A stretch of DNA of 64,000 nucleotides, taken from NCBI GenBank assembly GCA_030144725.1, contig JASKMD010000030.1, forward strand, positions 6,504,155 to 6,568,154, given 5' to 3'. The position numbers were made by a program, and so were the translations under genes. Under the pieces are notes generated by a model. It worked only from the letters and a program-made list of their open reading frames with translations. It was not told the DNA's origin and made no database searches. This document shows positions 23,064 through 34,338 of this stretch, one piece after another. Source of the stretch: Haematococcus lacustris (taxonomy: Eukaryota; Chlorophyta; Chlorophyceae; Chlamydomonadales; Haematococcaceae). Each line of letters opens with the position of its first letter. The first letter of the stretch is position 1.

Positions 23064-26000
23064 ATGGCGCCAGGAAGAGCGGCATCGCATTTTCGGGCAA
23101 GTGCTGTCCATGTTGCGCTGGCCGTGTTTGCGCTGACCGTGACCACCTTGGCCGACTTGGCCTCTCCCGTTCTGACGGTTGCAGACCTCCCGGGCTTTAC
23201 ACGCAGCGTATACCAGCGCGACCATGCTCTGATCACGCCGGAGAGCCGCGTGTGGTCGCCGCACCCGGGCTGGTAGGCTTGCACACAGCCCATGCCACGG
23301 ATGGCGCCACCACCAGCTTACCGTGCACGAGTCGGACATCGACACGGACAAACACCAGGCTAGCAGTGACTGTTATCACTATAAACACACAACCATCACC
23401 CCACCCCACCCTCCCCTACTCAATGCCCCACTACACACGTCTGAATCTTTCTGCTGTGATGTCGCAGGACGAACTCGCTGACATCACACCTGATGTCTCC
23501 TGCCAGCGGTGCCAGCTTCTCTATGTTCTTGGCTGTGATGCAAGCCGAGGGCTCAGCGGCGCCTGCAGTCAGGAGCAGCGTGGAACGGTGGGGTGCTCCA
23601 TCCAGCAGCAGCCACTCAGCCCTGATCAGCCTCAATCAGCCCTGACAGTGATCAAGCCCTGGTCAGCCGCAGCAATATATAACTGTTTCAGCCCTAGTCA
23701 GCCCCAATCAGCCCTGACACTGACTCAGACCTGCCATAGAGCCTGTCCAGCACCCTGGCTTGAGCTCTGTGTACTGGGCACTGACCGGACCCGTCATTGC
23801 AGGCGGCCAATGGTTTGAGACAGTAGCACCTACCTGGCTGCCCCTGGCCCACTGCTGCCACAACCTGCCGCCTCCCGCAGCAGCACCAGCCGCAGCAGCA
23901 CCAGCAACACCAGCAGCACCAGCAGCACCAGCAGCACCAGCAGCACCAGCAGCACCAGCGGCACAAGCAGCAGCAACCATGCCAGACCCCGCCCCCTGCG
24001 CGACCCCGGCCCCTGCACGCCCCTGCTGGTCCAGGTTTGTGCTGGTGATGGAAGGCGAGGCCCAGGTGGCTGGCCCTGAGGCAGACACCGTGCAGCTGGC
24101 TGCAAACCATTGGGTCTACTTCCCACCCAACACCACGGCCCGCCTCACCAGCTCCTCCGGGGCGGGGCTGCTGGTGTGGGAGCGTGTCTATGCGGCACAG
24201 GTGGGCAGCTGCAGTGGGCAGTGTCCAGGGCTGGGCAGGTGCAATGTTTCAAGGCAGGCAGCAGGGCAGCAGGCAGGGCAGCAGGCAGGGCAGCAGGCAG
24301 GGCAGCAGGCAGGGCAGCAGGCAGGGCAGCAGGCAGGGCAGCAGGCAGGGCAGCAGGCAGGGCAGCAGGCAGGGCAGCAGGCAGGGCACATTGATTCTAC
24401 ACATAGCAACAGCTGCGGGCTCAGGCAGCGCAGCAACGTTCATTGGCCCTGTGCGATGCTGGCGCTTGGTGCAGGGCTCGCCTGCCTTTCAACATGGTTT
24501 CGTCGATGACTCGCCACTTCTGGCCACGCCAGGAGAGGTGTTCCAGCTGCGTAAGCTCCTGCCTCAAGTGTGTGATCACACATCCTGATGGCTGGCTGGC
24601 TGGGATGCCCCCCTCCCCCTCCCCCTGCATCCCCAACTCCTTCCCTGCACTTGCACCCCCTCCTCTTCCACCTCTACATCACAAGCTGAGCAGCAGCTGT
24701 GTATCTTGACGCAGACTCTAGACTACGATTTCAACATTCATGTTATGGACTTCCAGCCTGGGGAGCACCTCCACGTCAAGGTGTGACGCTAACCAGCTCT
24801 CACACCTCCCTGCCCCGTCCCCACCCTGTCCTGATGCTGCCTGTGCCCACCCCGTGTGCTGCCCCATCACGGCCCCTGCTGCTGGTGCCACCACCATCAC
24901 CAGGCTGACAGCTGGCTGCATGCCAGAAGATCATCATGTAGCATGTGCATACCATGCATGGCAGTGGTGGTGGTGGTGGCAGTGGTGGTGGTGGTGGCAG
25001 TGGTGGTGGTGGCAGTGGTGGTGGTGGCAGTGGTGGCAGTGGTAGTGGTGGTGGTGGTGCAGGAGATCCACTACAACCAGCATGGACTGATGCTCCTGGA
25101 GGGCAAGGGCATCTACCGCCTGGCAGACAACTGGTACCCGGTGCAGGTGCGGCCTCACAGCCAGCCAGGGCCAGCCACTGCTGTCCACAGCCAGTCACAG
25201 CGCTAGGCATGGCATTCTCCAGCAGCAGCCAGCGGCAGCCAGGCTCGCCTGCGCCCCTGCCTTGACCACATGTCAGCAGTGGGCACCCCACCATCAGCGA
25301 AGCCAGGCTGAACTCCAGATCCAGGTCCAGCTGGCTCCTGCAGCCCCATACATAGCACCACTGCCATGTGCTGCAGGCGGGTGATGCTGTGTGGATGGCC
25401 CCGTATGTGCTTCAGTGGTACGCTGCCCTGGGCTCCACCAGGACCAGGTGAGGATGCGGATGAGACGGTCTCAAGGTGGAATTCAGGCTGAGGATTGAAT
25501 CCAGGGCCAGGGCAGGGCAGGGGCAGGGGCAGGGGCAGGGGCAGGGGCAGGGGCAGGGGCAGGGGCAGGGGCAGGGGCAGGGCAGGGGCAGGGGCAGGGG
25601 CAGAGGAAGGGGCAGAGGCGCAGGGGCAGGGGCAGGGGCAGGGGCGCATAGGCAGGGGCAGGGGCACATAGGCAGGGGCAGGGGCACATAGGCAGGGGCA
25701 GGGGCACATAGGCAGGGGCAGGGGCACATAGGCAGGGGCAGGGGCACATAGGCAGGGGCAGCGGCAGCGGCAGGGGCAGCGGCAGCGGCAGGGGCAGCGG
25801 CACATAGGCAGGGGCAGGGGCACATAGGCAGGGGCAGGGGCACATAGGCAGGGGCAGGGGCACATAGGCAGGGGCAGGGGCACATAGGCAGGGGCAGGGG
25901 CACATAGGCAGGGGCAGCGGCAACGGCAGGGGCAGCGGCAGGGGCAGCGGCACATAGGCAGGGGCAGGGGCACATAGGCAGGGGCAGGGGCACATAGGCA

Positions 26001-26258
26001 GGGGCAGCGGCAGCAACTTGCACACCAGCACTAGGCACAGGTGGTGTGGGGAGTCAGCTGATGCAGAATGTGTGGTTCCTGCTGCGATCAGAATGATGCC
26101 ATGCTACACACAGTGCACAGAGAGAGGTGGAGGGGGGGTGCCGAGGGCGGGGCCATGTCTCTGACACCTTGTGTGATGGACCAACCATGCCCTGTGTGTG
26201 TCCATGTGGCAGGTACATCATCAACAAGGACACCACGGTGGACCCCCTGTTCTCCTAA
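23064..26258 (+). CDS. UAH: (S)-ureidoglycine aminohydrolase
   Basis: Converts (S)-ureidoglycine to (S)-ureidoglycolate and ammonia in purine/allantoin breakdown; plant homologues act in the ER. Eight exons close in phase to 284 residues: 23064-23272, 23468-23587, 24035-24200, 24475-24567, 24715-24780, 25063-25146, 25377-25447 and 26213-26258. Family blocks in order are [104 protein letters not shown] and [14 protein letters not shown]. The bicupin metal ligands are visible as the E-x-H-x3-H of EIHYNQH plus the Gln of VLQWY. Length fits the Arabidopsis enzyme (about 298). A hydrophobic N-terminus ([15 protein letters not shown]) suggests a signal peptide. Introns 3, 5 and 7 carry tandem repeats. 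Confidence 0.95.
24254..24388. repeat. 12-bp minisatellite, unit CAGGCAGGGCAG, in UAH intron 3
   Basis: About 11 copies. It is the reverse complement of the minisatellite at 15584-15865. Confidence 0.95.
24962..25056. repeat. GTGGTGGTGGCA-type repeat in UAH intron 5
   Basis: GTG/GGT triplets with interspersed GCA, ending just before the acceptor of exon 6. Confidence 0.9.
25508..26008. repeat. GGGGCA hexamer and 20-bp minisatellite in UAH intron 7
   Basis: It begins as about 15 GGGGCA units, then changes to a 20-bp unit (GGCAGGGGCAGGGGCACATA) repeated about 14 times, with two patches of GGCAGC. It fills most of the 765-bp intron and makes spurious ORFs on both strands. Confidence 0.95.
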
Positions 26259-26770
26259 CCCCCCGCCCCACGCAGCCAGTCACACTGACCTCACGTTCAG
26301 CTTCAAACCCCAGCAGCGCTCTCGCTTTGGGTCACAGCTGGAGTAAAGCCATCAAGCAACCTTTTAGCTGACGGCTGAGAGAAGATGGACCACTTGCACC
26401 ACTGAAGCCTTCAGCCGTAAGGCTACTTGGCCGCCCCTCCCCTCTGTCGGCTGCTCGCGCAGTGAGGCAACCTCACCACAGCAGGAGTTTTGCCCTGATT
26501 CCCATGCACCAAGCGTACTGCCATGAACCTGCTGGACTCGACCCTGGTTTACTCAAACCTTTAAGGAAGAGTGGTCGAGCAGGCACACTGTCGGATACAC
26601 ATTGGCTGCATGGGTGACGTCCTCGGACGGCCTGCATCGGTTTGAATTGTGTTTTGAGTTGTGCATTACGCCTCGCGACACTGAAGCTTTCGATACGTGG
26701 CCCCGATTGTGTTTGTGTGCTGGACTTGACGTACCGGTATCATCATACGCATACATTACGTATACATTGC
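26259..26770. other. UAH 3' UTR and intergenic sequence
   Basis: No further gene. A short inverted word (gctgacggctgaga…) lies about 110 bp after the stop. The family-2 element remnant begins near 26780. Confidence 0.5.
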
Positions 26771-26779
26771 GCGACTCAG

Positions 26780-27180
26780 GATGTCCTGTATCCCTATCTT
26801 CCTGTGGAGCCCCTACACTTCTCCACAGGAGGGACCGGTGTGTGTCCCTAACCTAGGTCCCTAACCCTAGGAGTCGATAGAGCCCTATCCTACCCTATGC
26901 ACACTCTATCGCACACACATCCCCTTTGTAAGGGGCAATTGAATTGTTTGTTTTTTTAGGCTCGTGGCATGATACACATGTCGCTATCGCTGCCGCTGGT
27001 GCCGCCGCTGCCACTTCCGCAGCAGTCCTCTGTCGCGCACGCACACCCACTCCTGGCCTGGTCTGCCTGGGTTAGGCATGGCGGGGCGGCCCCACCAGCT
27101 GCTGAGCTCGCGGGGGCGGCCTGGCCCGGCTGCAATGCGGCGGATGTTCTGACTTGGCGCTGGCGGCGGTCAGCCTAACT
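26780..27180 (-). mobile_element. TnpB/Fanzor-like element, family 2, C-terminal and 3'-end remnant
   Basis: The minus strand from about 27150 reads SQNIRRIAAGPGRPPRELSS, WWGRPAMPNPGRPGQEWV and RGLLRKWQRRHQRQR, then a stop. NIRR-x-AAGPG matches the family-2 fragment at 5328-5552, where it directly follows DRDVSAAL; here the DRD itself is lost. Downstream in the element come CACACACATCCCCTTTG (26914-26930) and a strong hairpin: TCCTGTGGAG (26800-26809), loop CCCCTACACTT, CTCCACAGGA (26821-26830). The word CCTGTATCCCTATC sits beside it. This is a decayed, 5'-truncated copy. Confidence 0.6.
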
Positions 27181-27447
27181 GTCCGAGGCATTACGATTAC
27201 GTCTACGCTGTCTGTTTCGCTGCATTTTCCTAACTAAGTGTGTCGCTGGTTGCCTTCGATGTCCTGGTTTTCCTGTTTCTTTCCTGGTTTTCCTGTTAGT
27301 TTTATGTTTATTTAGTGTATTTTGGGATCCAGACGGGGCTAGCACCGATCAAGCCCCACCATTGCGCGACTCAGAGGTGATATTGAGCAGCCGGTCACCC
27401 CTGATGCACCCCTGAGCGACTCTTGCGCAGGGCGGTGCAGCTCATCA

Positions 27448-28165
27448 GCGATGCTAGCGGGCTGTTCGGGCTGATGTGCACAGGTGCCGGGGCGGGCGGG
27501 GGTGCAGGGAGATAGGGTCGCGTTGTGTCGGGAATGGTCTGCTTAGTGGGTCTGTGATCGGCGAACAACTATCGCGCTCAACGGCCCAACGGCATGGACA
27601 AGCTCGATTATTTGAATTTCTGTCGGGCGCAGGACCCCCCTTGGCCTGTGTTCTAGTGCTAGTGCTGATGATATGCTTGAGAGTGCTGGTATGGCTTGTG
27701 GCTGTCCTTGCACCACAACAGCGTGCAATTCGTGTCACGTCACCCCAAGTCAAATTTCCATGAATGGGCACTTTTCCGGCCGGTATAACTGTCCAACCAG
27801 GACGTCAAATGATGGACTGCCAGTTCTGTGCGACTCCTTATGTGGGCTTTCAACCTGTAATCAAAACAGAAACGCGTTGTCTTCATGTGTTGGCCGTTTC
27901 ATGTGTGGACGGTAAACACTTATATCAGTTCAGTTTCTACACCTTTTTGACCGATTTTTGTTGCTCGTGGTTGCTGAAAAGCCACAGGCATCAATGATCA
28001 AAGCATCCTGTGCAACCTGGCAGCATGAAAATTTGGAATGTCCGTAGCGGGTTGGGGGCCGGGCCATAAGCAGCCCACCGCACCAACCGGCGGCCTCATC
28101 CGTGCAGAAATGAGAAAGTTCTTGTCTCTTGAGCCACGGGGGTGCAGCCAATGGCGGGGGTGACC
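27448..28165. repeat. Dispersed repeat, copy 2 (copy 1 at 8866-9745)
   Basis: Same orientation as copy 1 and more compact. It lacks the extra blocks seen in copy 1 near 9440-9560 and 9590-9640. No intact ORF. Confidence 0.75.
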
Positions 28166-28285
28166 AGCTGCAGAGGTGCTCCTGGGACGTCGGGCCGTTT
28201 TGGGCCAGTGCCTGTGGTGGTAATGGCTGGGAGTATGCACCTTAAGCCTGTTGGGGTGGGTGTGGGAGGGGGGAGGGGGACGAAA

Positions 28286-28568
28286 ACAGAGGTCAGCAAA
28301 TGTCAGCCGGGAGACGTGTCAGCGTGAAGGCTGTTACAAGGCCTCACAGGGCTGGGGGCTGTTCATAGCTGAGCTGACCCTTTTAGTGAAACAAGTGAAA
28401 AGAATCATAGCATGGTACAACCACACATCCCAGTCCTTGTCATGGTTCTTAAGGCTTGTACAAACTATGCAGATCATTAGAGAGAGTACCCTAACACCAC
28501 CCACACACTTGTGCAGAGAGTGACCCATAAACAGAGGTCAGCAAATGTCAGCCAGGAGACGTGTCAGC
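28286..28568. repeat. Segment flanked by about 39-bp direct repeats
   Basis: AACAGAGGTCAGCAAATGTC plus AGCC(G/A)GGAGACGTGTCAGC occurs at 28286-28324 and 28530-28568 with one mismatch. Between them lies a minus-strand scrap of the family-1 element. Confidence 0.85.
28346..28395 (-). mobile_element. TnpB/Fanzor-like element, family 1, short internal fragment
   Basis: The minus strand reads TKRVSSAMNSPQPCEA, matching TSRVSSIMNSPQPCE of the copies at 39.4 and 49.5 kb, nearly identical over about 39 bases. It is cut off on both sides. Confidence 0.7.
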
Positions 28569-29025
28569 AACATCAAATTCCCTGCTGCTGTGCCTTGTAA
28601 ACAAGTCATCCTTTCATTCCTCAGACCGCTGCCTGGGGCAGCTACCTTGTGTACAGAGCAGGTGGCTGCTAGCTGGTTCCTCTCCGCTGATCACACAGCA
28701 GGTATGGGTGGTGCAGGCCGTGAAGGCTGCCAAGCAGTGTCAGCAACCCAAGCAGGGACGCCCTGCTGCCACTCACTAAACAGCATAGCGGCCCGTCCAG
28801 CAGTCAAGCAGTGATGGCTAGCGCCCTTGGATGACGTGCGTTGAATGGCAGCAGCAACGACAGCCAAGTGTGTTCAGCACATTGCGCAAGGCATCCTTCT
28901 CCGGTGTTAGTTGACACCCCAAAGCCAAAGGTGCCTGACACCAAGGCAGCGAGACACTCCTGACTTGGGCTGAAACACATCTTGAGCACGGCTGGCCAGC
29001 AGACAAAGCACCATGGTCCTTCCTG

Positions 29026-30894
29026 TCAACGCTTGCCGCGCACACTCTTCATGTGGGCACTCCTGCCCCTGCCGCTCCCGTTCTCAGCCCCTAAACTCTG
29101 ACCAGCTTTGCTGGGCTTTGCGGCAGCCCCTCCCCTGGCGCTGCGTCCGGCTCTTGCTGACTGGGCTGGCCCCTTCTTGGCTGGTGGAGGCTCGTCGCCT
29201 TTGCGGCTGGGTTTGGCACTGCCATCATCAGATAACGCCTCGGAAACCGCGCCCTCTGACTCAGTCGCCTCTTCAGCCATTGGCTCGCTGCCTGATTCAC
29301 TTTGAGAGGCGCTGTTGTCAGGCTTCCTGCTGCCCTCCTTCTCTTCTGCCTCCTCGTCTACTGGTGCCTCCTTATCTGGCTCATCCTCTGCTGCCTCCTC
29401 TTCTGCTGCCTCCTCTCCTGATGCGTCCCCTCCCACTGCCTCTTTCTGCTTCGCTTCCTTCTCTGCTGCCTCTTCCTTCTTCGCCTGCTTTGCTGGTCTG
29501 GAACGCTTGCTGCCAGCTCCAGCTGCAGCTCTCTTACTGACAGCTTCCTTGGCAAGCGGCACACTGGCCTTGCGAGCGGCATCAGGAGCAGCTGCCCCAT
29601 TGGTTGCTCCGCGCTTGCCTGCCTTGGCATTGCTGGCCTGCAGGAGGCAGCCAAGAGCGAACCCCCAAGAGCTTGCAGCCTAGGTGTCCTTGGTGGCGCT
29701 CCATACATGCCAGCCATGGCTGCAATGACATCATCACTGCTGCCAGGCTTGCAGGCATGCCGCCTCACCTTGACCTGGGTTGGCACAGTGGCATCGCCAG
29801 TAAGGTTCACATACTTGCCCAGCTCTGCCCAATCGTCATCAATGGTCAACAGCTCCATGGGGCTCGCCACTTCCCCATCCTTCCATTTCTGGTGGGGCTT
29901 GATCAGACGCCACATGCCACCATCCAGCACACGAGCTCGCCTGATTTTACTCGCCTGCAGTGTGTGAGGAGGGCATAGATGAGTGGTGTTTGTGGCACAT
30001 GCAGGGCAGCACTAGCAGGCCATCAGTGGCGGGCATGACCGGCCTTACCGCAATTCGCTCAGCACCAGTGTCATGAAAGGGATAGCTCACCTGGGAGCAA
30101 TACAGCATGGGCCAACAAAGTGAGCCTACTAAGCATTCACCATCTGTGCTTTGCTCCACATGGCTGTCTCAGTTGCATGCCTGACCATAAGACGCACTAA
30201 CCACATAAAGGCCGCCTTGAAGCCCCTTGGACACTCGCCCAACCCAGGCGCATGGGTCAGAGCCACTGCCGTTGTATATCTCACAAAACTCGCCAGGTTG
30301 CAGAGGATACTCCTCCTCGCCATACTCTACTGGCAGGTCATTTGATGACAAAGTGTCCTTGCTGACCTCCTCCGTTTCACCTGCACCACGTTGGGTGCTA
30401 CATTAGATGCCAGTCCAGAGCTTGCACTCCGCCACAGTGCTCATTCAATTTTCTGCTGCAAAATGCGCTATACAGCAGTGCTCCATCACGACAGGCAAAC
30501 AGACGGGTGCTACAATGCAAGCGACTTGCCATTGTCGTATCTCACGACGTATTTGCCGCCAGGTCTGACCGCTTTGACCTTGACTGCGTGCGTATCGTCG
30601 CACATAGTTGACACGTCGGCTGCATTGGCATTACCTACGTGCTTTTGCGGGCCTTACCCGGCCAGTAGGCTCCTGCGAACCCCGTCTTGTCCTCATCGTC
30701 GGTGGGCTCCCACCAGCATCTCTACGCGGTTTGCGTGGCACAACGCAAGGTGGGTCAGGTGGGTTATCTACGTAAGTGAGCAACGAGGCAAAGGGGCTGT
30801 GCTCGCGACCCACCATGGCCTGCCCAACGATGATGCGATTTGGAGTACCGCTTTGCGGCTTTGCAGACCCCTTCCTAGCGCCTTTTCCTGGCAT
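29026..30894 (-). CDS. FMRP/agenet (Tudor-like) domain protein with KEKE-type tail
   Basis: Clear minus exons are 30361-30202, 30090-30049, 29954-29769 and 29637-29026, all phase-compatible. They give QPGEFCEIYNGSGSDPCAWV, GRVSKGLQGGLYV|VSYPFHD, TGAERIA|ASKIRRARVLDGG, then WAELGKYVNLTGDATV. The last exon is a 203-residue Lys/Glu/Ala-rich tail (EEAAEKEAKQKEAV…) ending SAHMKSVRGKR. The E-(I/V)-Y…W..RV...G.Y.V.Y…E.I....+R pattern matches the agenet/Tudor fold of FMRP, which binds methyl-lysine or peptides. Upstream, a frame with VKAVRPGGKYVVRYDNGKSL (to 30514) may be a first Tudor unit. The possible N-terminus MPGKGARKGSAKPQSG (30894) is in another frame, so an indel or a later start (MCDDTHAVKV) must explain the join. 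Nuclear function is inferred. Confidence 0.7.
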
Positions 30895-31149
30895 GTTGGG
30901 ATGGCTAGCGAGACCCTAGCCCAAGTTGAACGCGGAGTGCACGTTGAGATACAGGCAGCCGGGAAAGCGGGTGTCGGGGTAGCGCGGCGCGCCCACCTCA
31001 GGCTCCGGAAAATATAAAAGGGTGAATGTTTTCAAAAAGAAAAGAGGACGAAAGAGGCAACACCGTGGCACCCTTCCAGTAAATCAATAGAGTCGTGGTA
31101 GCTTTGCTCTGTATCCCGCTGACCCGGGTGCTTCAACCTTCCAAAGTCA

Positions 31150-31325
31150 AGAATTGTAATGGGCAATGCAGAGAAACTTATGTGTGAACAAGGTTATGTT
31201 TATCGGCCGACCTTCGCAAGTGGGTTGGGGTAGGAAACCAGGTATTAGTACCGGCTGTAGGTCGCAGTTACTCGATTACAGATAACACAGCCCCTACACT
31301 CCAGTAGGGTAATTGTGTGCTGAGT
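31150..31325 (+). mobile_element. TnpB/Fanzor-like element, family 1, isolated 3' end
   Basis: Aligns with the 3' non-coding ends of the 39.4 and 49.5 kb copies: ttggggtaggaaaccaggta, ttagtaccggctgtaggtcg, cagttactcgattacagata, acacagcccctac and gtagggtaattgtgtgctga. No coding part is attached. It ends with the hairpin CCCTAC-ACTCCA-GTAGGG (31292-31309). Confidence 0.75.
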
Positions 31326-31499
31326 TGGTGCTGGCTCGTAAGGCGCTCGTCCTGACTGCTTTCGTCTCGCCGTCGACGGGGAACCATATAGGTCTTAGCC
31401 TATGCCTGCCACCTACACGTTCAGTACTTATAAGTGCCAATACACCCTTTGACCCTCACTGCGAGCCTCACTGTGAGACCTCCTGCTGCTTTTCTAAAA

Positions 31500-32190
31500 C
31501 ATAGCAAGGGCAATGCCCCAGTCCAGCCTGCCTCCCACTTCTAGCTTGAGCTTCTGCTCCTATGCATCCACGCTGTGAAGCCTCCACTGAGGGGTTACGT
31601 GTCGCAACAAGCTTGGTGAGCACATATACCCACTCCCTGGTCTGGCCCCACTTCGGCGTGACTGAGCAATCAGCCTACCTACATGGCCTACAGGGCCCAG
31701 GTCCAACTTTACAACAATCAGAAGTAACAATTGATGCGGCGTACACGTCCCGGTTGTAGAACCCTGCATGAGTGAAGGAGAGGCTATAGCTCTTTGGACC
31801 TGCTACATGTACATGCTGCCCATGCACATGTCTATGTATATGCTACATGCCCAGGTACAAGGTACCTGCCCCTTCACATGCTAAATGCCCATCCCACACC
31901 GAATGTGCATCTTGCTAGGGTGTAAATCTCTATGTTGCTCACGATTGTTCACTCTTGTGTGCCACGCACTGGCAATGTCAGCAAATCACAGTATGATGAA
32001 AGATGGGCGTACTTCACAGAAACCAATTCATGATGTGTACCGTGTCCTACATAGGCTTCATGATGGAGCAGCATGCTTCTCCACCAGCAACAACATGTCA
32101 TGTGTTAGTGTGGGCTCAGGCAGGTAGTTGCCTAGCACACACAGGACCATGCAGCAGCCATGCCTTGAGTGTGGCTGTGCCTGAGTGGTG
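31500..32190. other. Mostly no gene; includes a family-2 scrap at 31735-31772
   Basis: At 31735-31772 the minus strand reads GFYNRDVYAASI, matching RFYDRDVSAALNI of the 5.3 kb remnant. Otherwise no supported feature; 31800-31880 has repeats of acatgc/tacatg. Confidence 0.45.
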
Positions 32191-32195
32191 CTGAC

Positions 32196-33266
32196 CTGCA
32201 GCAGCTGCTCACGTCCAAACAGCTGCAGCCGCAGCATGCTGCCCACACGCCTCCTCACACTGTCTAGCAGCAGCTCACGCAGCCAGGAGGGGCAGGTGTG
32301 GGAAGCAGTGCACCCCTTCCCCTCCCGCAAAACACCCAGCAGCAACAGTCACAAGCACAACAGGATGGGGTGAGCTATGTCTGTGTCTGCTTACATAAAT
32401 GTCTGCCATGCCTGCCAAGCAAAGTTGAGCAAGGCCCCCTCGCTGACGGTTGATAGGAGTTACAGGGAGCAAGGTTCGGGTGAAGCCTAAGAGCGAGCTA
32501 GGGGTGGTGCGCTGGAGGAATGTACGATGCATGGCTGTGTGAACATCAACATAGGACGCCTTGTGCCGTGTGCCTTGCATATGGTGCTGGGATGGCTGCC
32601 AGGCGTACTGTGGGGCACCCCACCAGACCCCTCCCTGTCTTGCCATGCCCATGGCTTCATGCTGACTGCAGCTCGGAGGGCATCCAGCACCCCTCAGCCG
32701 GGCAGGTGGCTGGACCGGGGCTGTAACTCAGCATCAAGCCTGCAGCGTGCCGGTAAAAGCGTGGAGCGGCCCCTGGAGCTGTTCCACTGGCCTGACCGGA
32801 CTCCATTGTGCCACTCAGGCATAGTACAAGGCGAGCAGCAAGCCACTGTATGACCAGCCGCGCTAGGTCCCTCAGCGTGGGCAGCGGGTATGGGAGGAGC
32901 AGAGGCCGGCTGCAGCAGAAGCACGGCAGCTGAGCCAGGCCATGCCCCGATTGTCATGGTGCGCTGAACAGCACAAACCACTTGTTTGTGTTTGACAGCT
33001 AGCCTCTGGGTGCCTGTGAACATGGCCTGTGGGTCAGGCAGCTGCCACGGGGTGTGGTAATGAGGTGCTGCCAAGAAAGGAGTCTCCAGCTCGGGTGCAT
33101 TCCCTGAAGACAGTTCGCAGGGCACAGCAGCAGGTCGTCCTCCTGTATGGCTTTGTGCCCAGGCTGGTAGGGCCCTCGTGGTCAAGGTAAGCCCCTTGAC
33201 ATGAAGAGTAAGAGCCACGAGAGGCCTTGTGAGACATGAACCCGCGTTGATGCCTTGCATACGCAT
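32196..33266 (-). CDS. Candidate exons of an unrecognised gene
   Basis: Block about 32318-32196 (minus) reads SHTCPSWLRELLLDSVRRRV, then GSMLRLQLFGREQLLQ before a CAG|GTCAGC donor. A second block, about 33180-32880, reads PAAVPCELSSGNAPELETPF, TPWQLPDPQAMFTGTQRLAV and KQVVCAVQRTMTIGAWPG. The two are separated by the family-1 fragment at 32690-32850 on the opposite strand, so that fragment may sit in an intron. I found no family match and no complete exon chain; the gap at 33501 may hide the start. Confidence 0.35.
32690..32850 (+). mobile_element. TnpB/Fanzor-like element, family 1, C-terminal fragment (dead)
   Basis: Reads PQPGRWLDRGCNSASSLQRA, then ERPLELFHWPDRTPL. It matches the tail of the 51.0 kb fragment (PQPGRWLDRDCNAALNMQRI). 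The catalytic Asp of DRD has become Gly and NAALN has become NSASS, so this piece cannot encode an active site. Confidence 0.75.
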
Positions 33267-33500
33267 TCAGTTCACAGCTGGCAATGGCGCATCGACCTCG
33301 TACCTGTGAGACACACCTGTGAGGCCTGCCCATGCACTCGGGCCTCAGGGCTCAGGGCTTACAAGGGTTGGACACACGTCCGGGAAAACGCATGCATCAA
33401 GTACGAAAGCATACATGGTCCACGTGGCCACAAGAGGAAAGATCACCGCTGCTGGGCGGAGTGAGTGAGCAGGAGTACAATGCAGGGGAGAGCCTACATC

Positions 33501-34000
33501 NNNNNNNNNNNNNNNNNNNNNNNNNNNNNNNNNNNNNNNNNNNNNNNNNNNNNNNNNNNNNNNNNNNNNNNNNNNNNNNNNNNNNNNNNNNNNNNNNNNN
33601 NNNNNNNNNNNNNNNNNNNNNNNNNNNNNNNNNNNNNNNNNNNNNNNNNNNNNNNNNNNNNNNNNNNNNNNNNNNNNNNNNNNNNNNNNNNNNNNNNNNN
33701 NNNNNNNNNNNNNNNNNNNNNNNNNNNNNNNNNNNNNNNNNNNNNNNNNNNNNNNNNNNNNNNNNNNNNNNNNNNNNNNNNNNNNNNNNNNNNNNNNNNN
33801 NNNNNNNNNNNNNNNNNNNNNNNNNNNNNNNNNNNNNNNNNNNNNNNNNNNNNNNNNNNNNNNNNNNNNNNNNNNNNNNNNNNNNNNNNNNNNNNNNNNN
33901 NNNNNNNNNNNNNNNNNNNNNNNNNNNNNNNNNNNNNNNNNNNNNNNNNNNNNNNNNNNNNNNNNNNNNNNNNNNNNNNNNNNNNNNNNNNNNNNNNNNN
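33501..34000. other. Assembly gap (500 N)
   Basis: Exactly 500 N. It probably hides 5' exons of the proline-rich gene that follows, or the start of the minus-strand gene before it. Confidence 0.98.
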
Positions 34001-34338
34001 CATGGCACGTATCACTGTGCTACAGGCTGCTGAGTATGAATCTTGATTGCTCAGTCGGGGTAGGGCAATGCTGAAAGGCCTGGTCGCCAGCACAGCTACA
34101 CTGTGCGCCATTGGGCTTTCCCTGCCTGCTGGAGGTTGAGAGCTGAAATGTAGCCCCTGCCTAACCATCTGCCAAGGATCCCACACTGGCGTCTCAATTG
34201 CCACTCACCACGCTTGCTCCAGGCTAGCACAAGCTGGTAGGCTTATTACATACAGCAGCAGTACCGGCTCAAACGTATCTTACAATGTCAGGGTTTGCAC
34301 GCGGATAGCATCACTTCAGCATCAAAACACCAGCATGA

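Noticed and set aside
15584..25056. CRISPR-like arrays
   Set aside because: The arrays are head-to-tail minisatellites without unique spacers, in introns of a eukaryotic genome.
25203..26038. Cys/Pro/Leu-rich ORFs of 182-256 codons on the minus strand
   Set aside because: They are antisense to UAH exon 7 and the repeat-filled intron 7.
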